A stretch of DNA of 64,000 nucleotides, taken from NCBI RefSeq assembly GCF_002954455.1, contig NZ_MSCC01000001.1:571205-635204 (forward strand). The letters are read 5' to 3'. Position numbers and translations under genes: made by a program. Source of the DNA: Photobacterium aquimaris. Its GTDB lineage: Bacteria; Pseudomonadota; Gammaproteobacteria; Enterobacterales; Vibrionaceae. The notes below the pieces were generated by a model that saw nothing but the letters and a program-made list of their open reading frames with translations, was not told the origin of the DNA and did no database searches. Below, one piece after another: positions 16,344 to 25,394 of the stretch; position 1 is the first letter of the stretch; each line of letters begins with the position of its first letter.

Positions 16344-17804
16344 ATGAATAGCAATAATAAAGCCGTGATTGCACAACAGACCATTGAAGATATTTGTGAG
16401 TGGGCAATTATGCATGGTGTCGCTTTTCGCCAAGCGGATAATAGCGCCAGGCATTGTCCCTTTAGTATTGCACCAATGACGATTGAGCGTGAGGTGTATC
16501 ATCATTTATGCCGAGTCGTACCACTCTTGACGAAATTGATCAGTAATGTCTCTGAAGATCATGATTTTTTGCAGTCAGCATTGGGGGATATGGCGCAAGC
16601 GGATCCTTTCTTTGGCCGCTTAATGGCATTGCATCAACAAATTCATGGCAATGCTAGTCAGTGTATTGAACCTGCGCGTCAGCCGTTGTTACTGATGCGA
16701 ACCGATTTTATGGATGATCGTCAATATGGTGCAAAAGTTATTGAATTTAATGGTATTGCTGCAGGTATGGCACCGTTTGGTCAACGTGTAACTGAACTAC
16801 ATCAATTTGTGCAACATCAATGGCCTGAAATTTATCAAGCATGGCTAGAAAACCGTTCTGCTACACCATTAGTAAACCAAGGATTGACTCAATTAGCGTT
16901 AGGAATTGAGACTGCCGCTCGCAGTATAAAAGCTGATTTTAATGAGCAAGATGCACCGGTGTTTTTGATGGTGGTGCAACCAAATGAAGATAATGTTTAT
17001 GATCAACATCTTTTAGAGGCAGCGCTACAAAAACAAGGAATACGCACGGTAAGACGTACTTTTGAACAATTAAGTGCTCAGCTATCAACAGGATCTGGTC
17101 AACGGTTACTGCTTGAAGGTGTTGGTGCGATTGATGTGGTGTATTTACGTGCAGGTTATCAATATTCAGATTATTGTGCGCCAGCACTGCATGAGGCGGT
17201 TTGCTGTTATACCTTGAGCCAAATGCGAGTGTTTATCGAGCAACATCACGTCGCTTTAAATGCCACCGTAGGTCAACAACTTGCAACCAGTAAAACCATG
17301 CAAATGTTATTAACCATGATGCCAGCTCAACAGTATTTGCGTTGGGGGTTAACCGCTGCAGAAGCAGAGTTGGTAAAAAGTGTCTTAGCTGAAATGAAGC
17401 CAATTACAGCCACAACCATTGCTTGGTTTAATACGCAAGCAACCAAGGGTGAATGGGTACTAAAAAATCAGGGTGAAGGTGGCGGTCATTGTGTATTTGG
17501 AGACGATATTAGCGCAACGCTAGCAACATTAACCGCGGCAGAATATGACGCATGGGCATTGATGCAGCGTTTATATCCACACGAGCGTGAAGTGCCGACG
17601 GTGGCTATTCGTGATGCACAGGCAACAGTAGTGACGGACTTAGTCAGTGAAATCGGGCTATTTAGTGCTTATTTCAATGGTAAGCCTGTCACCGATTTTG
17701 ATGGTTATGCTGGGTATTTAATTCGTAGTAAGCCAGCAACTGAAAATGAAGGTGGTATTCACAGTGGTAAAGGGATTTTGGATTCGTTAGTGTTGATAGG
17801 TTAA
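16344..17804 (+). CDS. Eukaryotic-type glutathione synthetase
   Basis: 486 residues of the eukaryotic GSS fold, not the bacterial GshB ATP-grasp (about 315 residues). Signatures in order: VIEFNGIAAG (~131, cf. IELNTIAAS), VVQPNEDNVYDQHLLEAAL (~209), VVYLRAGYQ (~256), ATSKTMQMLL (~313), the glycine-rich ATP loop LKNQGEGGGHCVFGDD (~372), VSEIGLFSAY (~433) and GYLIRSKPATENEGGI near the C-terminus. The expected reaction is ATP + γ-glutamylcysteine + glycine to glutathione. No γ-glutamylcysteine synthetase lies nearby. Bacterial copies are uncommon and suggest ancient transfer; the substrate could also be a different dipeptide. Confidence 0.85.
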   Translation: MNSNNKAVIAQQTIEDICEWAIMHGVAFRQADNSARHCPFSIAPMTIEREVYHHLCRVVPLLTKLISNVSEDHDFLQSALGDMAQADPFFGRLMALHQQIHGNASQCIEPARQPLLLMRTDFMDDRQYGAKVIEFNGIAAGMAPFGQRVTELHQFVQHQWPEIYQAWLENRSATPLVNQGLTQLALGIETAARSIKADFNEQDAPVFLMVVQPNEDNVYDQHLLEAALQKQGIRTVRRTFEQLSAQLSTGSGQRLLLEGVGAIDVVYLRAGYQYSDYCAPALHEAVCCYTLSQMRVFIEQHHVALNATVGQQLATSKTMQMLLTMMPAQQYLRWGLTAAEAELVKSVLAEMKPITATTIAWFNTQATKGEWVLKNQGEGGGHCVFGDDISATLATLTAAEYDAWALMQRLYPHEREVPTVAIRDAQATVVTDLVSEIGLFSAYFNGKPVTDFDGYAGYLIRSKPATENEGGIHSGKGILDSLVLIG

Positions 17805-17932
17805 TGGAATCGCTTTAAATATGTATAAATACGGTGGTTAACCATAAAATTGACGTAAAAACTATTGTGTTATTATCGCTAATGGGCATATTAGATGGCT
17901 GTTAGCGACATTTGCCATTGGAGTTTACTGCT

Positions 17933-18406
17933 GTGCTTAACCGAACCACCGTTATTTCTACATTATTGCTTTCTTTATCTTTCGTGGCGCCCGCTGCATT
18001 TGCTGGCACAACCCAGCATAATAGTTATCAAGTTCTTCCTGCTCAAAATGAAATTGTGACTAAAACTGATTTTGGTAATCAGACCTATATTTTCCATTTT
18101 ACAGGCAATGGTCAGCGGTTATCACGTATTGATTTTCTTGATCATATGGAAACGCAAGCTACAGCATGCAAAAATTGGTTATATGTTCCAGCATTTAACA
18201 ACCTTAATGTTGCTGACGAAGTCGTATTACGCGTAAGCACTAATTACAATCCAAGCACCCATAATTGCACTGCGCATGCTTATGCAGGTAATAATGGCGG
18301 TAATATGGATCGAGTATTGACCTTATTTCAAAAGAAAGAGTATGTCGATATTGCAGGGTTTAACTTATCCGCTCATGGCTTTACTTCTGCGGTTGAGGAA
18401 TTGTAA
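17933..18406 (+). CDS. Secreted or periplasmic protein, function unknown
   Basis: 157 residues. A signal peptide (basic LNRT, a hydrophobic core, cleavage after APAAFA) is clear. The mature part has two cysteines that may pair (TACKNW and HNCTAH). I chose the GTG at 17933 because GGAG lies 9 nt upstream; a TTG seven codons earlier has none and would put polar residues before the signal. I do not recognise a family. It follows the glutathione synthetase gene after 128 bp and converges with nasA. Confidence 0.7.
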   Translation: MLNRTTVISTLLLSLSFVAPAAFAGTTQHNSYQVLPAQNEIVTKTDFGNQTYIFHFTGNGQRLSRIDFLDHMETQATACKNWLYVPAFNNLNVADEVVLRVSTNYNPSTHNCTAHAYAGNNGGNMDRVLTLFQKKEYVDIAGFNLSAHGFTSAVEEL

Positions 18407-18490
18407 ACCATCATTGTTGTAATTAAATAAGCGCCAGCTTAATCCTAATAACGTAACGCTTATTCCCGTCACTAAATATGTACGAGTTAA

Positions 18491-21151
18491 CTAATTAACG
18501 TTGGTGGTGTTGAGTAAGATGTCTATTTCAGTACAACAGCCACCACAGCCTGTTCCTGCGGTTGTTATACGACTTAGTGTCGATAAATCCTGTACTTTAT
18601 TGCTGGCGATCGTATCAATAAGTTGTTGTTTGGTTATTTGTTTACACACACAAACAATGTCAGAGGAGGCCAGCTTATCTTCGCCATTAAGGAACTGATG
18701 AACGCCAATATCGTTAACTTCATTACCAATAATATTTGCCGATGTGGTGCTGTAATGGTGGCTATTATGGGGATGAATAACCACTGAAGCTAGGCAGCGA
18801 TTATTGTTAAATACCACAGCACGACGGCAATTGTGAGTAATGGCTCGTAAGTCGTGTTGCGTCGAGTGCATGAAGTGGGCCATTAATCTTTTCTCTAAAG
18901 CACTTGAACTCAGATTTGAGCTGATAAAATATTGATAACCTGCTGCTACTTTTTTACATACCCAATAGAGTGCTGTTGATGCACTAAGCTCAGTCAATGC
19001 GATTGTGGTGGTGGTAGTTAAGATAGCATCGGTGGTATAGGTGAGTGGTGATAGTTGAACGGCGGCCGCTTTATATTGTGGCTGTCCTGAAATCGGATCG
19101 CGTTGTTCACCAATGAGCGCGCAAACACTGCCTGCAGATGAAGTCTGTTGAGTCCAATGAATGGCGATAAATACCTGCTGAGGTTTAACATCGGTGGTAA
19201 TACGCACTCGAAAAATAGCTTCGCCGTAGTGGCTGGTTACCGTTACTAATTGATTATCTATAACTTGGTAGTGATTGGCATCTGTTGGGTGTATTGATAT
19301 CAATGGTTGTTGAATATGATCAGCCAGCGAAGCCGCAAGTCCTGTGCGTGTCATGGTATGCCATTGATCTCGAATTCTGCCTGTATTTAGTAATAAGGGA
19401 TAATCCGCTGAAGCTTGACTTATCACTGGGCGATAAGGGGTTGCAATAAAACACGCCCGCCCATCTTGAGTAGGAAAAATACCGTCACTAAATAATCGCT
19501 GGTGGCTAATACCATCGCTGTTAATTGGCCATTGCTGAGGCAATAAATGGTCATAATCGTTAGCAGTTAAATGACATAGTCCGCTAAGATTCAGTAAACG
19601 TGGACTTTGAGTTGGGTGATTATTGGTTGCTGTTAATGCAACATGTTCGGCAAAGATTTGAGCTTCATTGATGTAATTAAACTGGCGTTCAAATCCCATT
19701 CTTTGTGCGACTTGAGTGATTATCCACCAATCGGGTTTAGCTTCGCCTTGAGTTGGAACTAAACGTCGTTGACGGGAAATACAACGCTCAGAATTGGTGA
19801 CAGTGCCTGATTTTTCACTCCAACCTTGAGCTGGGAGTTTAATGGTTGCATGGCGTAGTGTATCGTTATTATCGACACAATCAGACACGATCACACACGG
19901 ACATTGAGCTAATGCCTGATTGATTTTATTGCTGTTAGGTAAACTTGCGGCGGGATTAGTAGCGATGATCCATACTGCTTTTATTGATCCATTAGCAATG
20001 GCATCAAACATATCAACCGCTTTAAGCCCCGGCTTAGTCACCAGTTTATCGGTTTGCCAAAAATCACTGAGTAATTGCCAATGATCGTGGTGTTCAAAAC
20101 TTAGGTGCGCCGCTAAGGTGGTTGCTAAGCCACCGACTTCACGTCCTCCCATCGCATTAGGTTGACCCGTAATAGAAAAAGCGCTCGCGCCGACTTTGCC
20201 AATTCTTCCTGTCGCTAAATGGCAGTTGATGATCGCATTGACTTTATCTGTGCCTGATACCGATTGATTTACGCCTTGAGAATATAGTGTCACAGTGCGT
20301 GAATGAGTGGCAAATAGCTGATAGAAAGTATGCAGTTGCTGCTCATTGATGCCGGTTAATTGGCTTACTTGTTGCAGATCTAAAGCGGTTGCCGTCGTTA
20401 ATGCGGCCGTAATATTGTTGGTATGGGCATCGATATAATGTTGATCAACATAGTCATTGGTATGTAAGTAACTGAGTAAACCATTAAATAGCGCAACATC
20501 ACTGCCAGGGGTAATTGAAAGGTGTAAATCAGCAATTTCACAACTGGCGGTATGACGCGGATCAATTACCACAATTTTAGTATTATGCTGTTGCTGTGCT
20601 TGTTTAAGGCGTTGAAAAAGTACTGGATGACACCACGCAAGGTTTGATCCTGTTAAAATCACTACTTCAGCAGCTTCTAAATCAGCGTAACAGCCAGCAA
20701 CACAATCTTCACCAAATGCCCGTTGATGACCCGCGACGGCTGATGACATGCACAACCGTGAATTGGTATCAATATTCGCTGTGCCAACAAAGCCTTTTGC
20801 TAGTTTATTAATTACATAATAATCTTCGGTGAGTAATTGTCCGGAAACATAAAACGCAACCGCATCAGGACCATAGTTATCAATAATATTCTGAAGCTGA
20901 TTTGCTGTTTCATTTAAAGATTGATTCCAGCTAACAGGTTTATTTAATATTTGTGGCGTTAGCATACGATTATTTGTGGTGAGTGTTTCTGATAACGTTA
21001 ATGCTTTTGCACACAGTTTACCTTTATTAGTAGGGTGTTGTTCGTCACCTTTTATTTCTAGTTGACCATCATTATTAAACCGTGACTTTATTCCACAACC
21101 AACACCACAATAAGCACAGGTTGATTTTTTCCATGAGCTTTTTTTATTCAT
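18491..21151 (-). CDS. nasA: Assimilatory nitrate reductase catalytic subunit
   Basis: 886-residue cytoplasmic molybdenum enzyme that reduces nitrate to nitrite. The N-terminal [4Fe-4S] ligands are Cys12, Cys15, Cys19 and Cys47. The molybdopterin guanine dinucleotide-binding regions follow (e.g. VSGQLLTEDYYVINKLAKG; VGGLATTLAAHL). A C-terminal BFD-like [2Fe-2S] domain (VCVCKQITKQQL ... TGCGGC, from ~836) is typical of NasA. No separate reductase subunit is adjacent, so electrons probably come from ferredoxin or a distant partner. It is divergent from cobA-nirBD and has a sigma-54-type promoter. Confidence 0.94.
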   Translation of the reverse strand: MNKKSSWKKSTCAYCGVGCGIKSRFNNDGQLEIKGDEQHPTNKGKLCAKALTLSETLTTNNRMLTPQILNKPVSWNQSLNETANQLQNIIDNYGPDAVAFYVSGQLLTEDYYVINKLAKGFVGTANIDTNSRLCMSSAVAGHQRAFGEDCVAGCYADLEAAEVVILTGSNLAWCHPVLFQRLKQAQQQHNTKIVVIDPRHTASCEIADLHLSITPGSDVALFNGLLSYLHTNDYVDQHYIDAHTNNITAALTTATALDLQQVSQLTGINEQQLHTFYQLFATHSRTVTLYSQGVNQSVSGTDKVNAIINCHLATGRIGKVGASAFSITGQPNAMGGREVGGLATTLAAHLSFEHHDHWQLLSDFWQTDKLVTKPGLKAVDMFDAIANGSIKAVWIIATNPAASLPNSNKINQALAQCPCVIVSDCVDNNDTLRHATIKLPAQGWSEKSGTVTNSERCISRQRRLVPTQGEAKPDWWIITQVAQRMGFERQFNYINEAQIFAEHVALTATNNHPTQSPRLLNLSGLCHLTANDYDHLLPQQWPINSDGISHQRLFSDGIFPTQDGRACFIATPYRPVISQASADYPLLLNTGRIRDQWHTMTRTGLAASLADHIQQPLISIHPTDANHYQVIDNQLVTVTSHYGEAIFRVRITTDVKPQQVFIAIHWTQQTSSAGSVCALIGEQRDPISGQPQYKAAAVQLSPLTYTTDAILTTTTTIALTELSASTALYWVCKKVAAGYQYFISSNLSSSALEKRLMAHFMHSTQHDLRAITHNCRRAVVFNNNRCLASVVIHPHNSHHYSTTSANIIGNEVNDIGVHQFLNGEDKLASSDIVCVCKQITKQQLIDTIASNKVQDLSTLSRITTAGTGCGGCCTEIDILLNTTNVN

Positions 21152-21205
21152 TGATGACGATTCCTTTTATTAATACAGCCACAATAGATGGTCATTAATA
21201 AATAC

Positions 21206-21221
21206 AGCAACATATGTACCA
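21206..21221 (-). promoter_or_regulatory. Sigma-54-type promoter of nasA
   Basis: On the minus strand TGGTACATATGTTGCT fits TGGCAC-N5-TTGC: the GG and GC are 10 bp apart. It predicts a start about 45 nt upstream of the nasA ATG. Confidence 0.6.
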
Positions 21222-21349
21222 ATAGTCATTAAATATTTTCTGTGTTTGTTTTTTATTTATTAAGTATTTGATTTTAATTGTTATTGTTTTTTTTTGTTAA
21301 TTTTCTTTAGCGCTATTATGGTTGGTTAATATTTATCATTAATCATTTT

Positions 21350-21387
21350 GGTGCAACAGTAGATTAATTCTGCACCATAACGGTGTT
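21350..21387. promoter_or_regulatory. NtrC-type binding sites
   Basis: TGCACCATAACGGTGTT (21371-21387) matches TGCACC-N5-GGTGCA in 10 of 12 positions. A second half site GGTGCA lies at 21350-21355. They sit between the two sigma-54 promoters, about 110-130 bp upstream of each, the usual enhancer distance. Confidence 0.6.
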
Positions 21388-21495
21388 TATTGTTTTTAAT
21401 ATATTTTAAATAAGTTTTTCTTTGTTGGTAATTAATTGATATTTACTTTTTTAATTCAGGTGCTTGATGGTTTTATTTGTTTTTTAAATACAGGC

Positions 21496-21511
21496 TGGCA
21501 TTAACATTGCT
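21496..21511 (+). promoter_or_regulatory. Sigma-54-type promoter of the cobA-nirBD operon
   Basis: TGGCATTAACATTGCT matches the -24/-12 consensus TGGCAC-N5-TTGC with one change, and GG and GC are 10 bp apart. It would start transcription near 21522, about 65 nt before the cobA start codon. Confidence 0.7.
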
Positions 21512-21586
21512 GAATAAATAACAGTCTCAAATAACAACTTGAAATAAAAATAAAAGTAATGATGATTTTAAAATAAGAGGTGAACA

Positions 21587-22462
21587 ATGAAACCATTGCA
21601 GCCGCAACAATATTCGTTAGTGACTAATGACGCTGAGATTCAATGGTGTCAGGTAATACAATCGACGAATATTCAATATCAACTAGGAAGAGTGACGTTA
21701 GTCGGTGCAGGGCCTGGTGATCCTGATTTATTAACTTTAAAAGCGCTAAAAACCCTCGAACAAGCGGATGTGGTGGTTTACGACCGTTTAGTCAGTGCAG
21801 CGATTATGGCGTTGATTCCGTCACGCTGCCAAACTCTTTGTGTTGGTAAAGCCAAAGGTCAACCAAGCATAACTCAAGCTGGAATTAATCAGTTATTAGT
21901 GCGGTTAGCCCAACAAGGAAAACACGTATGTCGCCTTAAAGGTGGTGATGCGTTTGTGTTTGGTCGCGGTGGTGAGGAAATACAATATTTACGTCAGCAT
22001 AGTATCAAGGTTGATGTTGTACCGGGTATTACAGCTGCTAGTGGTTGTAGTGCCTATGCGGGAATTCCATTAACCCATCGTGGTGTGTCTCAAGGGTGCA
22101 CGTTAGTCACGGTTCACGCCGAAAAAGATCTTGATATTCAATGGCAAGCATTAGCCAATCTCAACCATACCTTAGTGTTTTATATGGGATTATCCAAAGT
22201 TGATCTGATCTGTCAGCAATTAGTGTTGGCAGGATTAAAGGCGGCAACACCTGCTGCAATAATAGAAAAAGGCTGCACTGCTGAACAGCGACTCATTAGC
22301 GCCACATTAGCGACTCTAACCGAGCAAGTTAACCGTCATCAAGTTTGCTCTCCAGCATTAATTATTATTGGTGAGGTGGTGAGTTTAAGTGACAGCTTAG
22401 CGTGGTATCAACCTCAAATGCATGCGCTGATGTCAATGAATAAACATCACCAGTTGGCATAA
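21587..22462 (+). CDS. cobA: Uroporphyrinogen-III C-methyltransferase (SUMT)
   Basis: SAM-dependent methylation of uroporphyrinogen III to precorrin-2, the first step to sirohaem, the cofactor of NirB. Motifs: VTLVGAGPGDPDLLTLKA (~38-55), VVYDRLVS, RLKGGDAFVFGRGGEE (~118) and PGITAASGC with GIPLTHRG. 291 residues include an N-terminal extension of ~35 residues of unknown role. It is the SUMT domain only; the CysG dehydrogenase/ferrochelatase domain is absent and must be supplied elsewhere. First gene of the operon, 16 nt before nirB, with a good upstream AAGAGGTG. Confidence 0.93.
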   Translation: MKPLQPQQYSLVTNDAEIQWCQVIQSTNIQYQLGRVTLVGAGPGDPDLLTLKALKTLEQADVVVYDRLVSAAIMALIPSRCQTLCVGKAKGQPSITQAGINQLLVRLAQQGKHVCRLKGGDAFVFGRGGEEIQYLRQHSIKVDVVPGITAASGCSAYAGIPLTHRGVSQGCTLVTVHAEKDLDIQWQALANLNHTLVFYMGLSKVDLICQQLVLAGLKAATPAAIIEKGCTAEQRLISATLATLTEQVNRHQVCSPALIIIGEVVSLSDSLAWYQPQMHALMSMNKHHQLA

Positions 22463-22478
22463 ACACAGGGAGAATAAC

Positions 22479-25025
22479 ATGAATAAAAAGCGAGTGGTTA
22501 TTGTTGGTAATGGCATGGTTGGGCATCATTTTATTGAGCAGGTATTAGCCCTTGATAGTGCTAATGACATCAGGTTGGTGACTTTCTCTGAAGAAGATCG
22601 CTTAGCCTATGACCGAGTGCAACTGAGTCATTATTTCAGTGATAAAACGGCGGCAGATTTAGCCCTTGTCGATGAGGTTGATTATCAACAAGCAGGGGTT
22701 GGTTACCATATTAATCAACAAGTGACAGCAATTGAGCGAGAGCATAAATACATTGTTACCGCTCAGGGGAAAAAGATTGACTATGATCAGTTGATCTTGG
22801 CTACCGGATCATACCCCTTTGTGCCACCGATTACGGGTAATGATGGTGAACATTGTCATGTCTATCGCACCATTAATGATTTAAAGGCCATTGCGGCATC
22901 AGGTAAAAACAGTCGAGTTGGGGTGGTGATTGGTGGTGGTTTACTTGGATTAGAAGCGGCAAATGCACTGCAAAATATGGCATTGGAAACCCATGTGGTT
23001 GAGTTTGCGTCGCAGTTAATGGCGGTGCAGCTAGATGAAGGCGGCGGCGCGGTATTACGGCAAAAAATTGAAGCATTAGGCGTACATGTCCATACCAGTA
23101 AAGCAACCGAGAAAATCGCAACTGGCGATCATTGCCGCTATAAACTTATTTTTGCCGATGGTACTGAATTAGAAACAGATATGGTGGTTTTCTCAGCAGG
23201 TATTCGCCCGCAAGACACGCTAGCAAAACAAGCGGGGCTGACAGTGGGTGAGCGTGGTGGTGTTGTGATTAATGATCAATGCCAGACCAGTGATGCTGAT
23301 ATTTATGCCATTGGTGAGTGTGCGTTATGGAATAACCGTATTTTTGGGTTAGTGGCACCGGGCTATAAAATGGCACGGGTGGCAGCGTCGACGGTATGTG
23401 GTATTGAGGCGGCATTTACGGGTGCAGATATGAGCACCAAATTGAAATTATTAGGAGTTGATGTCGCCAGTATCGGCGACGTTCATCATGATGTTGATGC
23501 CGCTCAAGTGTTTACTTTATCTCATGATATTGAGCAGAGTTACCAACGGATCATTGTTTCCAAGCAAGGTGATAAATTACTTGGTGCAGTATTAGTTGGT
23601 AATGTTGAACAGTATTCGCAGTTATTACAATTAACACTCAATCAGCAGCCATTACCAACCCCACCGTCGTTATTATTAATGCCTGAGGCGTTAGCGGCGA
23701 GTTCTCAATTGACAGCGAGTGATGATCTCCTTGGTGATGAGGTGCAAGTATGCTCATGTTTTGATGTGACGAAAGGCCATATTCGTCAAGCTGTTGCTAA
23801 TGGTTGTAGCGATATGGCTGAGCTTAAAACCATCACTAAGGCCAGTACAGGTTGCGGCGGTTGTGCCAGTTTTGCTAAACAAATTATGCAAACTGAATTA
23901 GCAGCGTTAGGCCACCAAGTTAATCACCATTTATGTGAGCATTTTAGCTATAGTCGCCAGCAGTTAGCCGACATTATTAGAGTTAAAAAAATTAAAACCT
24001 TTAGTGCTCTATTAACTGAATATGGATCAGGATTAGGCTGTGATATTTGTAAACCGACTATCAGTTCAATTTTAGCTTCATTTTGGAATGATTATATTTT
24101 GGAGCCACAACATGTTGGCCTGCAAGACACCAATGATATTTATCTTGGCAACATGCAAAAAGACGGTACTTATTCGGTTGTGCCTCGTATTCCTGCGGGT
24201 GAAATTACGCCTGAAAAATTAATTATATTAGGTCAAGTCGCACAGCAATTTAAACTTTATACCAAAATAACCGGTGGTCAACGAATTGATTTATTTGGCG
24301 CCCAGTTACATCAATTGCCTCAAATATGGCAGTTACTGGTGGATGCGGGTTTTGAAACTGGACACGCCTATGGTAAATCGGTACGAACCGTAAAATCATG
24401 TGTCGGATCAACATGGTGTCGTTATGGCATGGCAGATAGCATGGCATTCGCAATCGATCTTGAAAATCGTTACAAGGGGTTACGTTCACCGCATAAGCTT
24501 AAGTTTGCCGTTTCTGGCTGTACTCGTGAATGTGCAGAAGCGCAATCAAAAGATATTGGCGTGATTGCTACTGAAAATGGCTGGAATTTATATGTTGCGG
24601 GTAATGGCGGCATGCGTCCACGTCATGGGGATCTGTTTGCCTCAAACATTGATAGCGATACTTTGATTCGATATATCGACCGAATTTTGATGTTTTATAT
24701 TCGTACTGCCGATAGGTTGCAACGTACCTCTGTCTGGTTAGAAAACCTTGATGGCGGCATTGATTATTTACGCCAAGTGGTGATTGATGATGCGTTAACG
24801 ATTAATGCTGAACTGGAGCAAGAGATGGTAACCAGTTTGAGTAATTATCAATGTGAATGGAAAACCACCCTTGAGTCACCACAAGAACTGCGTCGGTTTC
24901 AACATTTCATTAATAGTCGTCAACCTGATTTGGGGTTGGCTTATCACACTGTTCGTCAGCAACGTACGCCAATGACATGGCCTAAAAGCGCGGATTCGAT
25001 TGCAATTGTTAATATTACTGAATAA
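22479..25025 (+). CDS. nirB: NADH-dependent nitrite reductase large subunit
   Basis: 848-residue cytoplasmic enzyme reducing nitrite to ammonium. Domains: FAD/NAD(P)-binding module (1-~400, RVVIVGNGMVGHHF and VVIGGGLLGLEAA); a BFD-like [2Fe-2S] domain (~423, CSCFDV...TGCGGC) and a second related segment (GLGCDICKPT); then the ferredoxin-like nitrite/sulfite reductase half-domain and the sirohaem/[4Fe-4S] site with CVGSTWC (~640) and CTREC (~680). Length is typical of NirB. It is followed by nirD after 9 nt. Sirohaem would be supplied through CobA. Confidence 0.96.
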   Translation: MNKKRVVIVGNGMVGHHFIEQVLALDSANDIRLVTFSEEDRLAYDRVQLSHYFSDKTAADLALVDEVDYQQAGVGYHINQQVTAIEREHKYIVTAQGKKIDYDQLILATGSYPFVPPITGNDGEHCHVYRTINDLKAIAASGKNSRVGVVIGGGLLGLEAANALQNMALETHVVEFASQLMAVQLDEGGGAVLRQKIEALGVHVHTSKATEKIATGDHCRYKLIFADGTELETDMVVFSAGIRPQDTLAKQAGLTVGERGGVVINDQCQTSDADIYAIGECALWNNRIFGLVAPGYKMARVAASTVCGIEAAFTGADMSTKLKLLGVDVASIGDVHHDVDAAQVFTLSHDIEQSYQRIIVSKQGDKLLGAVLVGNVEQYSQLLQLTLNQQPLPTPPSLLLMPEALAASSQLTASDDLLGDEVQVCSCFDVTKGHIRQAVANGCSDMAELKTITKASTGCGGCASFAKQIMQTELAALGHQVNHHLCEHFSYSRQQLADIIRVKKIKTFSALLTEYGSGLGCDICKPTISSILASFWNDYILEPQHVGLQDTNDIYLGNMQKDGTYSVVPRIPAGEITPEKLIILGQVAQQFKLYTKITGGQRIDLFGAQLHQLPQIWQLLVDAGFETGHAYGKSVRTVKSCVGSTWCRYGMADSMAFAIDLENRYKGLRSPHKLKFAVSGCTRECAEAQSKDIGVIATENGWNLYVAGNGGMRPRHGDLFASNIDSDTLIRYIDRILMFYIRTADRLQRTSVWLENLDGGIDYLRQVVIDDALTINAELEQEMVTSLSNYQCEWKTTLESPQELRRFQHFINSRQPDLGLAYHTVRQQRTPMTWPKSADSIAIVNITE

Positions 25026-25034
25026 GGATAAATA

Positions 25035-25385
25035 ATGATTAATCAATGGATTACTGTGTGTGGTGAAAATGATTTATTCCTTGATGCGGGAGTTTGTGCG
25101 TTGGTGAATGGTCATCAGATAGCGTTGTTTCTATGTGGTCATAATAATAGTCTCTATGCGATCAATAATTACGATCCCATCGGTAAAGCAAATGTGCTGT
25201 CACGGGGTATTGTTGGCTCATTAAACGGTACAGTAGTGGTGGCGTCACCATTATATAAACAGCATTTTTGTCTTGAAAGTGGTCAATGTGTCGAGCGAGC
25301 TGAAACCTTAGTACCAACATATCCTGTGCGCCGTTATAACGGTAATGTTCAGGTGCAATTGATCGTTTCTTTACTGGGTGAATAG
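25035..25385 (+). CDS. nirD: Nitrite reductase small subunit
   Basis: 116-residue Rieske-fold protein that partners NirB. The typical NirD sequence VLSRGIVGSLNGTVVVASP followed by LYKQHFCLESGQCVE is present. As in other NirD proteins, the Cys-His pairs that bind a Rieske cluster are not conserved, so it is probably structural rather than redox-active. It lies between nirB and the transporter with ~9-nt gaps on both sides, a tight operon. Confidence 0.93.
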   Translation: MINQWITVCGENDLFLDAGVCALVNGHQIALFLCGHNNSLYAINNYDPIGKANVLSRGIVGSLNGTVVVASPLYKQHFCLESGQCVERAETLVPTYPVRRYNGNVQVQLIVSLLGE

Positions 25386-25394
25386 GGAACAATA

